64,000 nt of DNA from contig CACOBG010000002.1 in assembly GCA_902625415.1 (NCBI GenBank), positions 85,783 through 149,782 on the forward strand, given 5' to 3'. Positions 41,271-53,296 of the stretch are shown here, piece after piece. The position numbers were made by a program, and so were the translations under genes. Within the stretch, counting starts at the first letter, position 1. Every line of letters begins with the position of its first letter. The stretch comes from an uncultured SAR86 cluster bacterium. Its GTDB lineage: Bacteria; Pseudomonadota; Gammaproteobacteria; Magnimaribacterales; AG-339-G14. The notes beneath the pieces are model-generated. The model ran no database searches, had not been told where the DNA came from, and saw only the letters and a list, made by a program, of their open reading frames with translations.

Positions 41271-41881
41271 AATTACCTTTTTTAAAATCTTCTAAAACAA
41301 CTGAGGCTGAAGTTTCAGAAAAAATCTTTGGAGTTGAGATAAATAAAGATCTTATCGCTCAACTTATAAAAATCTATATTGAAAATAGCCACCCCGGAAC
41401 AAAGGCTCAAAAAAACAGATCTGCTGTAAGAGGAGGTGGAAAAAAACCTTGGCGTCAAAAGGGAACAGGAAGAGCTAGGGCAGGAACATCTAGAAGTCCT
41501 CTCTGGCGTGGTGGTGGAGTTGTATTTCCTGCTTCAACTAAGTCAGCAAAACCAAAAAAACTAAATAAGAAAATGTATAAATCTGCCATGCGATCCATTT
41601 TTTCGTCTCTTGCAAAAGAAAATAGAGTTTTTTTGTCTGACCAAATCAATATAGAAAATCCAAAGACTAAGGACTTTGTAGATTTTCTTAAGAAAAATGA
41701 ACTTAAAGAGGGCCTGTTTATTGTTGATGAAATTTCAAACAATCTCAGTTTAGCTTCAAGAAACTTACCTAATGTGAATGTAACCAACTTGAATACTTTG
41801 AATCCTATTAATTTATTGAAGTTTAACTCAGTAGTGATTGCAGAAAATTGTCTTAACCTTATTGAAGAGAAATTATCGTGA
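41267..41881 (+). CDS. rplD: 50S ribosomal protein L4
   Basis: [29 protein letters not shown]. Confidence 0.98.
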   Translation: MKLPFLKSSKTTEAEVSEKIFGVEINKDLIAQLIKIYIENSHPGTKAQKNRSAVRGGGKKPWRQKGTGRARAGTSRSPLWRGGGVVFPASTKSAKPKKLNKKMYKSAMRSIFSSLAKENRVFLSDQINIENPKTKDFVDFLKKNELKEGLFIVDEISNNLSLASRNLPNVNVTNLNTLNPINLLKFNSVVIAENCLNLIEEKLS

Positions 41882-42180
41882 GCAATATTATTCCCAACAA
41901 AATTATCGAATCAGCTTTAGTTTCTGAGAAATCTTCTTTGGTTGGACAAAACGCAAATACATACGTATTCAAAGTGAATACTTCTGCAACAAAAAATCAA
42001 GTGAAAAAAGCTATAGAAGCAAAATTTGATGTAAATGTTACGAAGGTGAACATTCTGAATGTTAAAGGGAAGACAAAACGAATGATGAATCTAAGAGGGA
42101 AGATTAGAAAAAAATCTGATTGGAAAAAAGCTTACGTTTCATTAAAACCAGAACAACGAATAGAGATTATTCAAGAATAA
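41878..42180 (+). CDS. rplW: 50S ribosomal protein L23
   Basis: [38 protein letters not shown]. Confidence 0.97.
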   Translation: MSNIIPNKIIESALVSEKSSLVGQNANTYVFKVNTSATKNQVKKAIEAKFDVNVTKVNILNVKGKTKRMMNLRGKIRKKSDWKKAYVSLKPEQRIEIIQE

Positions 42181-42181
42181 A

Positions 42182-43006
42182 ATGGCAGTAGTAAAAGCAA
42201 AACCAACATCACCAGGAAGAAGATTTAGAAGCCTTCAAACTGGAAAAGATTTATACAAAGGCAGGCCTTTGTCCTCACTTGTAACTAAGAAAAGTAAAAC
42301 TGGCGGTAGAAACAATGCGGGAAGAATCACAACACGCCACATTGGTGGGGGACATAAGCAACACTATAGGATTATTGATTTCAAAAGGAACAAGGATAAT
42401 ATCCCCGCAAAGGTAGAGAGAATCGAATACGATCCCAACAGGTCAGCATATATAGCTTTATTGCTTTATAACGACGGGGAAAGAAGATACATAATTGCTC
42501 CTAAAAACCTTAAAGTAAATGATCAGGTAATTTCTGGAGAAAAGGCATCGGTAAATGTTGGAAATACCCTGGTTTTAAAAGATATTCCTGTTGGAACAAT
42601 TCTTCACTGTGTGGAGCTGAAACCAGGAAAAGGAGCACAACTTGCCAGAAGCGCAGGTACCTACGTACAGTTTGTTGCTAAAGAAGGTCAATACGCAACT
42701 CTAAGACTTAAAAGCGGTGAGGTTAGAAAGGTTTTGACTGAATGCAGAGCCACAATTGGAGAAGTCTCAAATCAAGAACATTCTTTAAAATCTTTCGGTA
42801 AAGCTGGTGCTAAAAGATGGATTGGAGTGAGACCCACAGTTAGAGGAGTAGCAATGAACCCTATTGACCATCCTCATGGAGGTGGTGAGGGAAAAACATC
42901 TGGAGGAAGACATCCTGTTTCTCCATGGGGAGTTCCTACTAAAGGTTATAGAACCAGAAGCAATAAAAGAACAGATTCATTAATTGTCAGAAGAAGGAAG
43001 AAGTAA
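42182..43006 (+). CDS. rplB: 50S ribosomal protein L2
   Basis: [48 protein letters not shown]. Confidence 0.99.
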   Translation: MAVVKAKPTSPGRRFRSLQTGKDLYKGRPLSSLVTKKSKTGGRNNAGRITTRHIGGGHKQHYRIIDFKRNKDNIPAKVERIEYDPNRSAYIALLLYNDGERRYIIAPKNLKVNDQVISGEKASVNVGNTLVLKDIPVGTILHCVELKPGKGAQLARSAGTYVQFVAKEGQYATLRLKSGEVRKVLTECRATIGEVSNQEHSLKSFGKAGAKRWIGVRPTVRGVAMNPIDHPHGGGEGKTSGGRHPVSPWGVPTKGYRTRSNKRTDSLIVRRRKK

Positions 43007-43278
43007 TGGTTAGATCAGTAAAAAAAGGTCCTTTTGTAGATCATCATCTTGAAGAAAAAGTTCAAAAGGCGATTGAAGAAAAGAGCAAAAGACCGATTAA
43101 AACTTGGTCAAGGAGATCAATGATTACGCCTGAAATGGTGAACTTGACTATTGCAGTCCATAACGGCCGTGCTCACGTACCAATTCTTATCAAAGAGGAC
43201 ATGGTTGGACACAAGTTAGGGGAATTTGTCCCAACAAGAACATTCAAAATGCACTCAGGAGACAGACAAGCAGGTTAA
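43006..43278 (+). CDS. rpsS: 30S ribosomal protein S19
   Basis: [36 protein letters not shown]. Confidence 0.98.
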   Translation: MVRSVKKGPFVDHHLEEKVQKAIEEKSKRPIKTWSRRSMITPEMVNLTIAVHNGRAHVPILIKEDMVGHKLGEFVPTRTFKMHSGDRQAG

Positions 43279-43280
43279 TT

Positions 43281-43622
43281 ATGACTGAAGTAAAAGCAAA
43301 GCTTAGTAGATTAACTGTTTCACCTTACAAAGTAAGGTTGGTAGCTGATCAAATTAGAGGAAAGAGGGTTGAAGAGGCCATAGACATATTATCTTTCAGT
43401 AAGAAATCTTCTGCCTCAAATGTACTAAAGCTTTTGGAGTCAGCAATCGCAAATGCCGAAAACAATAAAGGTTTGGATATCGACGATCTTTTTGTTTCAG
43501 AAATTAAAGTTGATGAATCTTTTATTCTTAAAAGAATCCAGGCAAGAGCTAGAGGAAGAGCGGACAGAATTCAAAAACGCAGTTGTCATGTCAACATAAC
43601 TTTAGGGAGTGAAAAAAACTAA
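43281..43622 (+). CDS. rplV: 50S ribosomal protein L22
   Basis: [41 protein letters not shown]. Confidence 0.98.
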   Translation: MTEVKAKLSRLTVSPYKVRLVADQIRGKRVEEAIDILSFSKKSSASNVLKLLESAIANAENNKGLDIDDLFVSEIKVDESFILKRIQARARGRADRIQKRSCHVNITLGSEKN

Positions 43623-44274
43623 ATGGGACAAAAAGTAAACCCGATAGGAATTCGATTAGGAATTTCGCGAAAACACAACTCAACTTGGTATGCTGAAAAA
43701 GACAAGTATCAAGAACTTTTGCTTAATGATTTTGCTGTGAGAGAGTTTCTAAAAAAAGAACTTGATAATTCTTTTGTAAGCAAAATTGAAATCGAACGTC
43801 CTTCACAAAGTGGAAAAGTAACCATCCATACTTCAAGACCAGGAATGATCATTGGAAAAAAAGGTGAGGACATAGATCGTTTAAGGGATGAGCTTACAAA
43901 GTTAATGGAAGTTCCAGTCAGCCTAAATATACAAGAGATAAGAAAACCTGATTTAGATGCTCAACTGGTTGCTGCAAATATTGCGGTTCAACTTGAAAGA
44001 CGTGCAATGTTTAGAAGGGTTATTAAAAGAGCTGCACAAAATACTATGCGTCAAGGTGCTCAAGGAGTAAAAGTTAGAGTTGCAGGAAGATTAGGGGGCG
44101 CAGAAATTGCAAGAGCCGAATGGCATAAAGAAGGAAGAGTACCTCTTCATACTCTTAGAGCAGATATAGACTATGGTCTTGCAGAAGCAAAAAACAACTT
44201 ATGGAATCATTGGAGTAAAAGTTTGGATTTGTAGAGGTGAAATATCTACGAAACCTAAAAAAACCGATAACTAA
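43623..44274 (+). CDS. rpsC: 30S ribosomal protein S3 with apparent frameshift at A6 tract 44189-44194
   Basis: [24 protein letters not shown]...[12 protein letters not shown], then the zero frame stops at 44234. The +1 frame continues the S3-like C-terminus [26 protein letters not shown], stop 44272-44274. Confidence 0.9.
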
Positions 44275-44279
44275 AAATT

Positions 44280-44693
44280 ATGTTTCAACCTAAAAGAACA
44301 AAATATAGAAAACAAATGAAGGGCCGCAATAGAGGTCTTGCCCAGAAGGGTAATTCCTTGGATTTCGGTGCTTTCGGTCTTAAAGCTACTTCTCGAGGAC
44401 AAATTACTTCAAGACAAATTGAGGCTGCAAGAAGAGCTATGACAAGACATGTTAAGAGGGGAGCAAAAATTTGGATACGAATCTTTCCCGACAAGCCAAT
44501 TACAAAAAAACCTCTTGAAGTTAGACAAGGTAAAGGTAAAGGAAATGTTGAGTATTGGGTTTGTCCTATAAAACCAGGAAGAATTCTCTATGAGATGGAA
44601 GGTGTTGATGAATCAATTGCAAGAGAAGCTTTAACTTTAGCAGCCGCAAAATTACCTGTAGGAACAAAATTTGTTCAAAGGAGATCGGTTTAA
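44280..44693 (+). CDS. rplP: 50S ribosomal protein L16
   Basis: [25 protein letters not shown]. Confidence 0.98.
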   Translation: MFQPKRTKYRKQMKGRNRGLAQKGNSLDFGAFGLKATSRGQITSRQIEAARRAMTRHVKRGAKIWIRIFPDKPITKKPLEVRQGKGKGNVEYWVCPIKPGRILYEMEGVDESIAREALTLAAAKLPVGTKFVQRRSV

Positions 44694-44863
44694 TGGCCAA
44701 GAAAAAAGCAAACTTATCTGAAATTGAAAAACTCAATATGGAGTATTTAGATTTGAAATTAAAAAATAGTTCGGGCTCGCTCAAAGAGACTCACAAACTA
44801 TCGGAATTAAGAAAAGACATTGCTAGATTAAAAACCAAAGAAAGAATGGAATTAGAAAAATGA
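44693..44863 (+). CDS. rpmC: 50S ribosomal protein L29 (56 aa, absent from ORF track)
   Basis: [56 protein letters not shown] between rplP and rpsQ. Confidence 0.93.
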   Translation: MAKKKANLSEIEKLNMEYLDLKLKNSSGSLKETHKLSELRKDIARLKTKERMELEK

Positions 44864-45123
44864 GTGAAGTAATTGAAAGAACCTTGGTTGGGTCAGTGGT
44901 AAGTATTTCTGGAGATAAGTCTAGGGTAGCTCTAATTCAGAGAAGTGTTAAACATAAGACCTTAGGAAAAATTATAAAACGCTCGTCAAAAATTAGCTTC
45001 CATGATGAAGATAATTCTAGCAATTTAGGAGATAAGGTAAAAATTATGGAATGCAAGCCTTACTCAAAATCCAAATCTTGGAAACTTATTGAAGTGCTTA
45101 AAGTATTCGAGGGGGTTGAATAA
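44860..45123 (+). CDS. rpsQ: 30S ribosomal protein S17
   Basis: [32 protein letters not shown]. Confidence 0.96.
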   Translation: MSEVIERTLVGSVVSISGDKSRVALIQRSVKHKTLGKIIKRSSKISFHDEDNSSNLGDKVKIMECKPYSKSKSWKLIEVLKVFEGVE

Positions 45124-45125
45124 AA

Positions 45126-45494
45126 ATGATTCAAACTCAGACCATTTTAGAAATTGCAGATAACAGTGGAGCAAGGAAAGTTATGTGTATAAAAGTTCTT
45201 GGCGGCTCGAAAAGAAGATACGCTCGAGTTGGGGACATTATCAAAGTCGCTATAAAAGAGGCTATTCCAACTGGAAGAGTAAAAAAAGGACAGGTTGCTG
45301 AAGCAGTAGTAGTTAGAACTAAAAAAGATATTAAAAGAGAAGATGGTTCGAGCATAAGATTTGATGATAATGCAGCAGTCTTAGTTAATACTCAAAAACA
45401 GCCAATTGGCACTAGAATTTTCGGGCCAGTATCTAGAGAGCTTAGAAGTAAAGATTTCATGAGAATTATTTCTCTTGCTCCGGAGGTCATTTAA
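45126..45494 (+). CDS. rplN: 50S ribosomal protein L14
   Basis: [28 protein letters not shown]. Confidence 0.99.
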   Translation: MIQTQTILEIADNSGARKVMCIKVLGGSKRRYARVGDIIKVAIKEAIPTGRVKKGQVAEAVVVRTKKDIKREDGSSIRFDDNAAVLVNTQKQPIGTRIFGPVSRELRSKDFMRIISLAPEVI

Positions 45495-45496
45495 TT

Positions 45497-45808
45497 ATGA
45501 AAAAACTTAGAACTGGAGATGAGGTTATTGTGATATCTGGAAAAGATTCAGGAAAAACTGGAACGCTTTCTAAATTTATCTCAGAAACAAAATGCATTGT
45601 TTCTGGAGTTAAAATCGTTAAAAAACATCAGAAGCCTAATCCTCAACTCAATATTCAAGGGGGAATTCTTGAAAAAGAATCACCAATTGATGTTTCTAAT
45701 TTAGCTATCTACAACAAGAAATCAAAAAAAGCAGACAAAATTAATATTGAAATTAAAAAAGATAAAAAAATAAGAGTATTTAAATCGGATGGAAAAGAAA
45801 TCAAATGA
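45497..45808 (+). CDS. rplX: 50S ribosomal protein L24
   Basis: [26 protein letters not shown]. Confidence 0.96.
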   Translation: MKKLRTGDEVIVISGKDSGKTGTLSKFISETKCIVSGVKIVKKHQKPNPQLNIQGGILEKESPIDVSNLAIYNKKSKKADKINIEIKKDKKIRVFKSDGKEIK

Positions 45809-46353
45809 GCACTTCAATTTTAAAGAAAACTTATCTTGAAAAGGCAGTTCCAAACTTAAAGGAATCTTTAGGTTTTAAGTCTAATATGGCAGTACCTAAA
45901 ATTACTAAAGTAACTCTTAACATGGGTTTAGGGCCCGATGCAGTAAACGACAGAAAAGTTATTGATACTGCAATCGAAGATTTAAGACTCATTTCTGGTC
46001 AGCAGCCAGTAAAAACGCTTGTAAGAAAGTCAGTAGCAAGTTTTAAAATTAGAGATGGCTATCCTATAGGTTGCAAAGTAACCCTAAGAGGGGAAAGAAT
46101 GTACGATTTTCTAGATAGACTCTTGAATATCGCAATTCCAAGAGAAAGAGATTTCAGAGGACTTAGCATCAAGTCTTTTGATGGACAAGGTAATTACACT
46201 ATGGGAATAAAAGAGCATATTATTTTCCCGGAAATTGATTATGACAAAGTCCAAAAAATTAGAGGTATGGATATAAGTATTACTACTTCTGCAAGAAACG
46301 ATGAAGAAGGCTTGTCCTTACTTAAAGAACTAAATTTTCCATTTGTTAGCTGA
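45805..46353 (+). CDS. rplE: 50S ribosomal protein L5
   Basis: [44 protein letters not shown]. Confidence 0.98.
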   Translation: MSTSILKKTYLEKAVPNLKESLGFKSNMAVPKITKVTLNMGLGPDAVNDRKVIDTAIEDLRLISGQQPVKTLVRKSVASFKIRDGYPIGCKVTLRGERMYDFLDRLLNIAIPRERDFRGLSIKSFDGQGNYTMGIKEHIIFPEIDYDKVQKIRGMDISITTSARNDEEGLSLLKELNFPFVS

Positions 46354-46362
46354 GGTATAAAA

Positions 46363-46668
46363 ATGGCAAAAAAATCAATGATTGCAAGAGAAATAAAGAG
46401 ACAAAAAACAGTTGAACGCTTTGCTGCTAAAAGGGCAGAGCTAAAAAAGATAATTGCAGATTCTCAATCTTCTGATGAAGATAAGTTTGCTGCTAGAGAG
46501 AAATTGCAAAAACTTCCAAGAGATGCAAATCCAATTCGTCTTCAAAGAAGATGTCAGATAACAGGAAGACCTCATGCTGTATACAGAAAATTTGGTCTTT
46601 CAAGAAATAAATTAAGAGAATTAGCTATGAGAGGAGATGTCCCAGGATTAGTAAAATCAAGCTGGTAA
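46363..46668 (+). CDS. rpsN: 30S ribosomal protein S14
   Basis: [43 protein letters not shown]. Confidence 0.98.
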   Translation: MAKKSMIAREIKRQKTVERFAAKRAELKKIIADSQSSDEDKFAAREKLQKLPRDANPIRLQRRCQITGRPHAVYRKFGLSRNKLRELAMRGDVPGLVKSSW

Positions 46669-46673
46669 GAATT

Positions 46674-47069
46674 ATGAGTATGCAAGATCCAATTTCAGAC
46701 ATGATAGCAAGAGTTAAAAATGCTCAATCTAGAGGTCATAAAGAAGTACTTCTTGATTCCTCTAAAATTAAGTTCGGTATATGCAAGGTTCTCGAATCAG
46801 AAGGTTATATTAAAAAAGTCGAGCTAGTAGGAGAACAGCCCAAGCAGGAAATTAAAATTACTCTTAAATATTTTGAGGATTTACCTGTTATAAAAGAATT
46901 TGACAGAGCAAGCAAACCAGGGCTCCGTAAGTACTTTTCCTCTGATCAAATTCCTCCTGTTAAAGGAGGTTTGGGTACGGCCATCATGACAACCAGTAAG
47001 GGAATCATTACCAGCGAACAAGCAAAAAAAGAAAAAGTGGGTGGCGAACTAATCTGTACGGTATTTTAA
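46674..47069 (+). CDS. rpsH: 30S ribosomal protein S8
   Basis: MSMQDPISDMIARVKNAQSRGHKEV, GGLGTAIMTTSKGIIT. Confidence 0.98.
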   Translation: MSMQDPISDMIARVKNAQSRGHKEVLLDSSKIKFGICKVLESEGYIKKVELVGEQPKQEIKITLKYFEDLPVIKEFDRASKPGLRKYFSSDQIPPVKGGLGTAIMTTSKGIITSEQAKKEKVGGELICTVF

Positions 47070-47070
47070 A

Positions 47071-47610
47071 ATGGCAAGAAATATAAATAGAAAATTACTT
47101 CTTTCTGATGGCGCAAAAGCGTCAATAGCTGAAGACGTTCTATCGATTTCTGGAGCAAAGGGAGAGCTTTCTCTAAATGTGCATGATACTGTAAAAGTTT
47201 CTTTAGAAGAGGATTCAATTCTCTTTAACCCAAAAGACTTGGAGGACAAAACCTCTGTTTCAATGACAAGTACCATGAGATCTCTTACCTTGAATATGAT
47301 AGAAGGTGTCACTAAAGGTTTTGAAAAAAAACTTGAAATTAATGGCGTCGGTTACAGGGTAAAAGTATCAGGAGCAAATCTTGAACTCTCACTTGGCTAT
47401 TCACATCCAATTAATTACAAACTGCCTGATGGAGTTACTGCTGAAGCTCCTACCAATACAGAATTAGTATTGACATCTACTAACAAACAACTTCTAGGTG
47501 ATACGGCCTCAGAGATAAGAGCCTTTAGACCTCCGGAACCTTACAAAGGAAAAGGAGTTAAATATTCCGATGAACATGTAAAAAGAAAAGAATCTAAGAA
47601 AACTGCCTAA
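47071..47610 (+). CDS. rplF: 50S ribosomal protein L6
   Basis: [44 protein letters not shown]. Confidence 0.98.
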   Translation: MARNINRKLLLSDGAKASIAEDVLSISGAKGELSLNVHDTVKVSLEEDSILFNPKDLEDKTSVSMTSTMRSLTLNMIEGVTKGFEKKLEINGVGYRVKVSGANLELSLGYSHPINYKLPDGVTAEAPTNTELVLTSTNKQLLGDTASEIRAFRPPEPYKGKGVKYSDEHVKRKESKKTA

Positions 47611-47611
47611 G

Positions 47612-47959
47612 ATGAAAAAGATTGAAGCAAGAAATAGAAGAGCAAGAAAACTAAGAAGTCTATCTGAAGGCCTTAATGTTAATAGGCTAGCTATATTTAG
47701 ATCTGCAAAACATATATATGCACAAGTTTTTTCAGTTGATGGAAAACAAATACTTGCACAGGCTTCCTCACTAGATAAAGAGTTAAAAGCTACCAACGGA
47801 GGAAACGTTGAGGCAGCTGAGAAGGTTGGAGAGTTAGTTGCAAAAAGGGCAATTGAGCAAGGGATAAAAAAAGTTACTTTTGATAGGTCTGGCTATAAAT
47901 ATCATGGAAGGGTGAAGTCGCTTGCTGATGGTGCTAGGTCTCAGGGATTAGAATTTTAG
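47612..47959 (+). CDS. rplR: 50S ribosomal protein L18
   Basis: [35 protein letters not shown]. Confidence 0.97.
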   Translation: MKKIEARNRRARKLRSLSEGLNVNRLAIFRSAKHIYAQVFSVDGKQILAQASSLDKELKATNGGNVEAAEKVGELVAKRAIEQGIKKVTFDRSGYKYHGRVKSLADGARSQGLEF

Positions 47960-47967
47960 AGAAGAAT

Positions 47968-48450
47968 ATGGAAGAAAATTTTGAACAAACAACAGAAGTT
48001 TTAGAAGAAAAACTAGTTGGCGTAAACAGAGTTGCCAAAGTTGTTAAAGGAGGAAGACTATTTGGTTTTACTGCCTTAACTGTAGTAGGTGACGGAAAAG
48101 GAAAAGTTGGATTTGGTAGAGGAAAAGCAAGGGAAGTGCCTATAGCAATTCAAAAAGCATTAGAAAGTGCTAGAAGAAATATGGTTAATGTCGACCTTAA
48201 TGGATCAACTATTCATTACGCAGTAAAAGCTAAACATGGATCGGCAACTGTTTACATGCAGCCTGCTTCACCCGGTACAGGAATTATCGCTGGAGGAGCA
48301 ATGCGAGCAGTCTTAGAGCTTGCTGGCGTAAAAGACGTATTAGCTAAATCATATGGCTCGACAAATCAAATTAATGTTGTAAGAGCTACATTCAAAGGCT
48401 TGTCGGAAATAGAATCACCAGAAAAAGTTGCATTAAGAAGATCAAAATAA
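47968..48450 (+). CDS. rpsE: 30S ribosomal protein S5
   Basis: [32 protein letters not shown]. Confidence 0.98.
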   Translation: MEENFEQTTEVLEEKLVGVNRVAKVVKGGRLFGFTALTVVGDGKGKVGFGRGKAREVPIAIQKALESARRNMVNVDLNGSTIHYAVKAKHGSATVYMQPASPGTGIIAGGAMRAVLELAGVKDVLAKSYGSTNQINVVRATFKGLSEIESPEKVALRRSK

Positions 48451-48452
48451 TT

Positions 48453-48641
48453 ATGGCTGAAGAAAAAACAATTTCCGTAAAACAAATTAAAAGCGTTACT
48501 GGGTCTAAAAGAAACCAGAGACTCTCTTTAAAGGGATTGGGCTTAAAAAAAATAAATCATGTCGTGCAAGTCAAAAACACAAAAGAAAATCTTGGCATGA
48601 TAAATAAATGCAGGCATTTAGTAGAGGTAATTGAAGAATAA
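48453..48641 (+). CDS. rpmD: 50S ribosomal protein L30
   Basis: ISVKQIKSVTGSKRNQRLSLKGLGLKKINHVV. Confidence 0.95.
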   Translation: MAEEKTISVKQIKSVTGSKRNQRLSLKGLGLKKINHVVQVKNTKENLGMINKCRHLVEVIEE

Positions 48642-49069
48642 TGAAGCTTAACGAATTAAATCCTAGTTTGAAAAATAAACCCACTAAAAGAGTTGGCCGA
48701 GGAGCGGGTTCTGGCTTAGGCAAAACTTCTGGTAAAGGGCATAAAGGTCAAAAAGCAAGGTCTGGAGGAAAGGTTCGTCCTGGATTTGAAGGCGGACAAA
48801 TGCCAATTCAACAAAGATTACCTAAATTTGGTTTTACCTCTAGATCATCAAAATACAAAACACATATCAAACTTGGTGATCTAAACAATTTATCTGAAGA
48901 CGTTATTGATTTAGATGTCTTAAAGGCAAATAAACTGATTTCAAGAATAACAAAAGAAGTTAAGGTAATTAATTCTGGTGAGTTAAAAAAAGCCATCAAA
49001 ATAAAAGGTCTAAAAATTTCAAAAACTGCTTCAGAGCAAGTTAAAAAATCTGGAGGCGAGGTAGGTTAA
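48641..49069 (+). CDS. rplO: 50S ribosomal protein L15
   Basis: RVGRGAGSGLGKTSGKGHKGQKARSGGKVRPGFEGGQMP. Confidence 0.98.
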   Translation: MKLNELNPSLKNKPTKRVGRGAGSGLGKTSGKGHKGQKARSGGKVRPGFEGGQMPIQQRLPKFGFTSRSSKYKTHIKLGDLNNLSEDVIDLDVLKANKLISRITKEVKVINSGELKKAIKIKGLKISKTASEQVKKSGGEVG

Positions 49070-50373
49070 TGGCGGCTATTAATCCCAAATCCTCTGGCCT
49101 TTCAGAACTTTGGTCAAGACTGAGATTTGTCTTACTAGCACTTATCATCTATAGGATTGGAACTCATATACCTGTTCCTGGAATAGACCCTGTCAAAATT
49201 TCTTCTTTATTTGACCAAAATCAAGGAACCTTGCTTGGCTTGTTCAATATGTTTTCTGGGGGTGCTTTGGAAAGAATGAGCATCATGGCTCTTAACGTAG
49301 TTCCTTATATTACTGCGGCTATTGTGATGAATCTTTTAGAAGCAACCACTCCAAGTTTAAAGAAAATGTTTAGACAAGAAGGAGAACAAGGTAGGAGAAA
49401 AAGAACCCATTATGTGCGTTTAGGAACTTTGCTTCTAGCAATATTTCAATCTATGGGATTTGCAATTGCTCTTTCTTCTCAAGGAATGGCAATAGATCCT
49501 GGCTCCATGTTCATTTTTACTGCGGTGGTCTCTTTCGTTACAGGCACAATGTTTTTAGTTTGGCTTGGAGAGCAAGTAAATGAAAGAGGAATTGGAAATG
49601 GTATTTCGCTAATTATTTTCGCAAGTATTGTATCTGGTTTGCCAAGTGCAATTGGACAATCTTTTGAAGGGGCAAGACAAGGAGAAATAAGTCTCATCTT
49701 GCTTCTTACAGTTGCCTTTATGGCGATACTTGCCATTTCTTTCATAGTTTGGGTAGAAAGAGCACAAAGAAGAGTTACTGTAAATTACGCCAGAAGAAAT
49801 CCTAACCAAATGGCTATGGGACAAGCTTCGCATGTTCCATTAAAAGTAAACATGTCAGGAGTAATTCCCGCTATTTTTGCAAGCAGTATAGTTCTTTTTC
49901 CAGCATCAATTAGTTCCTGGTTTGGACAAAGTGAAGGGATGGAGTGGCTGCAAGAAGTATCCTTGGCATTAAGTCCTGGACAACCTTTATACGTAGTCGT
50001 GTTTTCTATTTTGATTGCTTATTTTTGCTTTTTTTACACTGCGATACAGTTTCCAGCAAAAGATATTTCAGATAACTTGAAAAGGTCTGGCGGCTTCCTT
50101 CCTGGAATTAGACCGGGAGGCCACACGGAAGAATACATTGATAATGTTATGTCCAGACTGACAGTCTGGGGATCTATTTATATGATAATGATTTGTTTAT
50201 TACCCCAGTTTTTAATTGTATCTGCAAACGTTCCTTTTTACCTGGGAGGAACTTCACTTTTAATTGCTGTAGTGGTGGTAATGGACTTCATGGCTCAGGT
50301 ACAATCACACCTTTTATCGAGTCAGTATCAGTCTTTGATGAAGAAAGCTAATTTGAAAGGGTTTAAAAGATAA
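49069..50373 (+). CDS. secY: Preprotein translocase subunit SecY
   Basis: [32 protein letters not shown], multiple TM segments. Confidence 0.98.
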   Translation: MAAINPKSSGLSELWSRLRFVLLALIIYRIGTHIPVPGIDPVKISSLFDQNQGTLLGLFNMFSGGALERMSIMALNVVPYITAAIVMNLLEATTPSLKKMFRQEGEQGRRKRTHYVRLGTLLLAIFQSMGFAIALSSQGMAIDPGSMFIFTAVVSFVTGTMFLVWLGEQVNERGIGNGISLIIFASIVSGLPSAIGQSFEGARQGEISLILLLTVAFMAILAISFIVWVERAQRRVTVNYARRNPNQMAMGQASHVPLKVNMSGVIPAIFASSIVLFPASISSWFGQSEGMEWLQEVSLALSPGQPLYVVVFSILIAYFCFFYTAIQFPAKDISDNLKRSGGFLPGIRPGGHTEEYIDNVMSRLTVWGSIYMIMICLLPQFLIVSANVPFYLGGTSLLIAVVVVMDFMAQVQSHLLSSQYQSLMKKANLKGFKR

Positions 50374-50374
50374 A

Positions 50375-50491
50375 ATGAAAGTAAGAGCATCGGTAAAAAA
50401 AATATGCAAAGATTGCAAGCTTGTTAAGAGAAGAGGCACAGTTTATGTAATCTGCAAAACTGATCAAAAACACAAACAGAGGCAAGGATAA
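50375..50491 (+). CDS. rpmJ: 50S ribosomal protein L36 (38 aa, absent from ORF track)
   Basis: [38 protein letters not shown]; stop overlaps rpsM start (TAATG). Confidence 0.96.
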   Translation: MKVRASVKKICKDCKLVKRRGTVYVICKTDQKHKQRQG

Positions 50492-50847
50492 TGGCAAGGG
50501 TAGCTGGAGTAAACATACCTGATAAAAAGCAGGCTTGGATATCATTGACACATATTTTCGGAATAGGTAGAACAACTGCCTTGAAAATTTGTGAAACGAC
50601 AGGTATCAAGTTTGATACAAAGATTTCTGCATTAAACGAACAAGAATTAGAGAAGTTGAGAAAAGAAGTAGGTAATTACCTTGTAGAAGGAGATCTAAGA
50701 AGAGAGGTTAGCACCAACATCAAAAGGTTAATGGACCTCGGTACTTTAAGGGGCATCAGGCACAGAAAAAGACTACCTGTAAGAGGTCAAAGAACGAAGA
50801 CAAACGCTAGGACTAGAAAAGGGCCTAGAAAACCAATCAGAAGATAA
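50491..50847 (+). CDS. rpsM: 30S ribosomal protein S13
   Basis: [44 protein letters not shown]. Confidence 0.98.
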   Translation: MARVAGVNIPDKKQAWISLTHIFGIGRTTALKICETTGIKFDTKISALNEQELEKLRKEVGNYLVEGDLRREVSTNIKRLMDLGTLRGIRHRKRLPVRGQRTKTNARTRKGPRKPIRR

Positions 50848-50849
50848 TA

Positions 50850-51239
50850 ATGGCAAAAGAAAAAGGAAAGAAGACAAAAAGTTCTAAGTCAGTTGCAAGC
50901 GAAGGCGTAGCTCATATTCTTGCAACTTTTAATAATACGATTATTAATATTACTGACAAAAAAGGTAATACGATCTCTTGGTCAAGTTCAGGGGCAAATG
51001 GATTTAAAGGCTCAAGAAAAAGCACTCCATTTGCTGCTCAAATTGCCGCAACTAAAGCAGGAGAACAAGCTATGAATTTAGGTCTGTCGGAAGTGGAAGT
51101 GGAAGTTTCAGGTCCTGGATCTGGTAGAGAGTCAGCGGTAAGAGCTTTAAACGGTTGTGGTCTAAAAATTACAAAAATTTCAGACGTCACACCAATTCCA
51201 CATAATGGTTGTAGACCGCCTAAAAAGAGAAGAGTGTAA
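50850..51239 (+). CDS. rpsK: 30S ribosomal protein S11
   Basis: [40 protein letters not shown]. Confidence 0.99.
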   Translation: MAKEKGKKTKSSKSVASEGVAHILATFNNTIINITDKKGNTISWSSSGANGFKGSRKSTPFAAQIAATKAGEQAMNLGLSEVEVEVSGPGSGRESAVRALNGCGLKITKISDVTPIPHNGCRPPKKRRV

Positions 51240-51241
51240 TC

Positions 51242-51862
51242 ATGGCAAGATATAGAGGACCAAAAATTAAACTCTCTAGAAGAGAAGGTACTGATCTCCA
51301 ACTCAAAAGTGGATACAGATCCTATGAATCCAAGGCTAGGTCAGAAAACCCTCCTGGCGTCCATGGATTAAGAAGAGGTAGGCTTTCAGATTATGGTATG
51401 CAATTAAGAGAAAAGCAGAAAGTAAAAAGAATGTATGGGGTCCTTGAAAAACAGTTTAGAAATTATTACAAAAGAGCAGCTCGTCAGAAGGGCGAAACCG
51501 GTACTAATTTATTACTTTTTTTAGAAAAAAGACTTGATAACGTTCTTTACAGACTTGGCTTTGCATCAACCAGAGCCGAGGCAAGGCAACTAGTCAGTCA
51601 TAAATCTGTCTTAGTGAATGGAAAAACAGTAAATATTCCTTCTTATCAGGTTGCTGAAGGCGATGAGATTTCAATAGCGGCAAAATCGCAGTCTCAAAAA
51701 AGAATTACACAGGCTTTATCTTTAAGCGAACAAAGAGAAGAATGTGAATGGGTATCAGTAGATAAATCTAAATTTACCGGTACTTTTAAAAATTTACCTA
51801 CGAGAGAGTTGCTAAGTAGTGAAATAAACGAAAACTACATAGTAGAGCTTTACTCAAGGTAA
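51242..51862 (+). CDS. rpsD: 30S ribosomal protein S4
   Basis: [50 protein letters not shown]. Confidence 0.98.
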   Translation: MARYRGPKIKLSRREGTDLQLKSGYRSYESKARSENPPGVHGLRRGRLSDYGMQLREKQKVKRMYGVLEKQFRNYYKRAARQKGETGTNLLLFLEKRLDNVLYRLGFASTRAEARQLVSHKSVLVNGKTVNIPSYQVAEGDEISIAAKSQSQKRITQALSLSEQREECEWVSVDKSKFTGTFKNLPTRELLSSEINENYIVELYSR

Positions 51863-51884
51863 AAAATCTAAATTTGAGGATCAT

Positions 51885-52877
51885 ATGACAGACAATTTTG
51901 ACATTATCAAGGATTTCTTAACTCCAAAAGAAATTATCGTTGAGGAAGTAAATCCTAATCATTCAAAAATTATATTAGAGCCTTTGGAAAGAGGATTTGG
52001 CCACACATTAGGAAATGCTTTAAGAAGGATTATTCTATCTTCTATACCCGGCTCATGTGTTGCTGAAGCAAAAATTGATGGGGTTTTGCATGAATTCTCA
52101 ACAATTGATGGGGTTGCAGAAGACGTGATAAACATACTTTTAAATTTAAAAGGTATAGCCGTACGAATGATGGATGTTGAAGAAGCAGAATTATCTGTTG
52201 AGAAATCTGGAACGGGTAAGTTAACTGCAGGAGATTTTGAACTTCCTGCTGGTGTAGAAATCATTAACCCAGATCATCAGATTGCAACTCTTGCTGATAA
52301 TGGCAGTATAAAAATGTCTATCAAAGTTAAAAAAGGTAGGGGTTACGATCCAGTAATAATCAGCGCTACTGAGGAAGGAGAAAGTAAAGAAGTTGGATTG
52401 TTAAGACTAGATGCTTCTTATTCACCAATAGAAAAGGTTGCTTATCAAGTTGAAAACACAAGGGTAGAAAATAGAACAGATCTCGATAAGCTTATTTTAG
52501 ATGTTCATACTAATGGCACAATTGACCCAGAAGAAATTTTGAGATTAGCAGCAACTATTTTACAAAGACAATTGATTGCATTTGCTGAACTTGGGTTTGA
52601 AACCGAAGAGGAAGAAGAAGAAGAGATTCCTCCAGTTGATCCAATTATGCTTCGTCCTGTTGATGAATTGGAACTTACTGTTAGATCGGCAAATTGTTTG
52701 AAAGTAGAGAAAATTTATTACATTGGTGATCTTGTTACTAGAAAAGAATCAGATCTATTAAAAACACCGAACCTTGGAAGAAAGTCTCTGAATGAAATTA
52801 AAGATGTATTAGCAGCTAGGGGATTATCTTTGGGATTGGAACTAGATAACTGGCCGCCTTCAAATATAGAAAGTTAA
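51885..52877 (+). CDS. rpoA: DNA-directed RNA polymerase subunit alpha
   Basis: [26 protein letters not shown]; alpha-[15 protein letters not shown]...[21 protein letters not shown]. Confidence 0.99.
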   Translation: MTDNFDIIKDFLTPKEIIVEEVNPNHSKIILEPLERGFGHTLGNALRRIILSSIPGSCVAEAKIDGVLHEFSTIDGVAEDVINILLNLKGIAVRMMDVEEAELSVEKSGTGKLTAGDFELPAGVEIINPDHQIATLADNGSIKMSIKVKKGRGYDPVIISATEEGESKEVGLLRLDASYSPIEKVAYQVENTRVENRTDLDKLILDVHTNGTIDPEEILRLAATILQRQLIAFAELGFETEEEEEEEIPPVDPIMLRPVDELELTVRSANCLKVEKIYYIGDLVTRKESDLLKTPNLGRKSLNEIKDVLAARGLSLGLELDNWPPSNIES

Positions 52878-53284
52878 TGAGTAATTTAAAAAGAGGCAGA
52901 ACCTTTGGTAGAAATAGCTCCAGAAGAAAGGCGCTATTTCAAGCTTTAGCTATTTCTTTAATAGAACATGAAGGTATTAAAACAACTTTACCTAAAGCTA
53001 AAGAATTAAGGTCATTCATTGAACCATTGATAACCCTTGCTAAAAAAGATTCTGTCAGCAATCGCAGACTAGCTTTTTCAAAGTTAAGAAATAAGTCCGC
53101 AGTAGGGAAACTCTTTTCTGACTTAGGTCCAAGATTTAAAGAAAGGCCTGGAGGCTATTCCAGAATTATTAAGATCGGTTTCAGAAAAGGAGACGCTGCT
53201 CCAATTGCTTTTATTGAACTCGTAGATAGATCGATCGAAGACGAAATTGAAGTCGATACTCCAGCAGAGCCTGAAAAAGCCTAA
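52877..53284 (+). CDS. rplQ: 50S ribosomal protein L17
   Basis: [35 protein letters not shown]. Confidence 0.97.
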   Translation: MSNLKRGRTFGRNSSRRKALFQALAISLIEHEGIKTTLPKAKELRSFIEPLITLAKKDSVSNRRLAFSKLRNKSAVGKLFSDLGPRFKERPGGYSRIIKIGFRKGDAAPIAFIELVDRSIEDEIEVDTPAEPEKA

Positions 53285-53296
53285 TATGTAATTTTT

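Noticed and set aside
44183-44200. A_AAA_AAC slippery heptamer in rpsC suggesting programmed -1 frameshifting
   Set aside because: The motif is in the correct phase, but the -1 frame reads QLMESLE-stop and does not restore S3. The conserved C-terminus is in the +1 frame.
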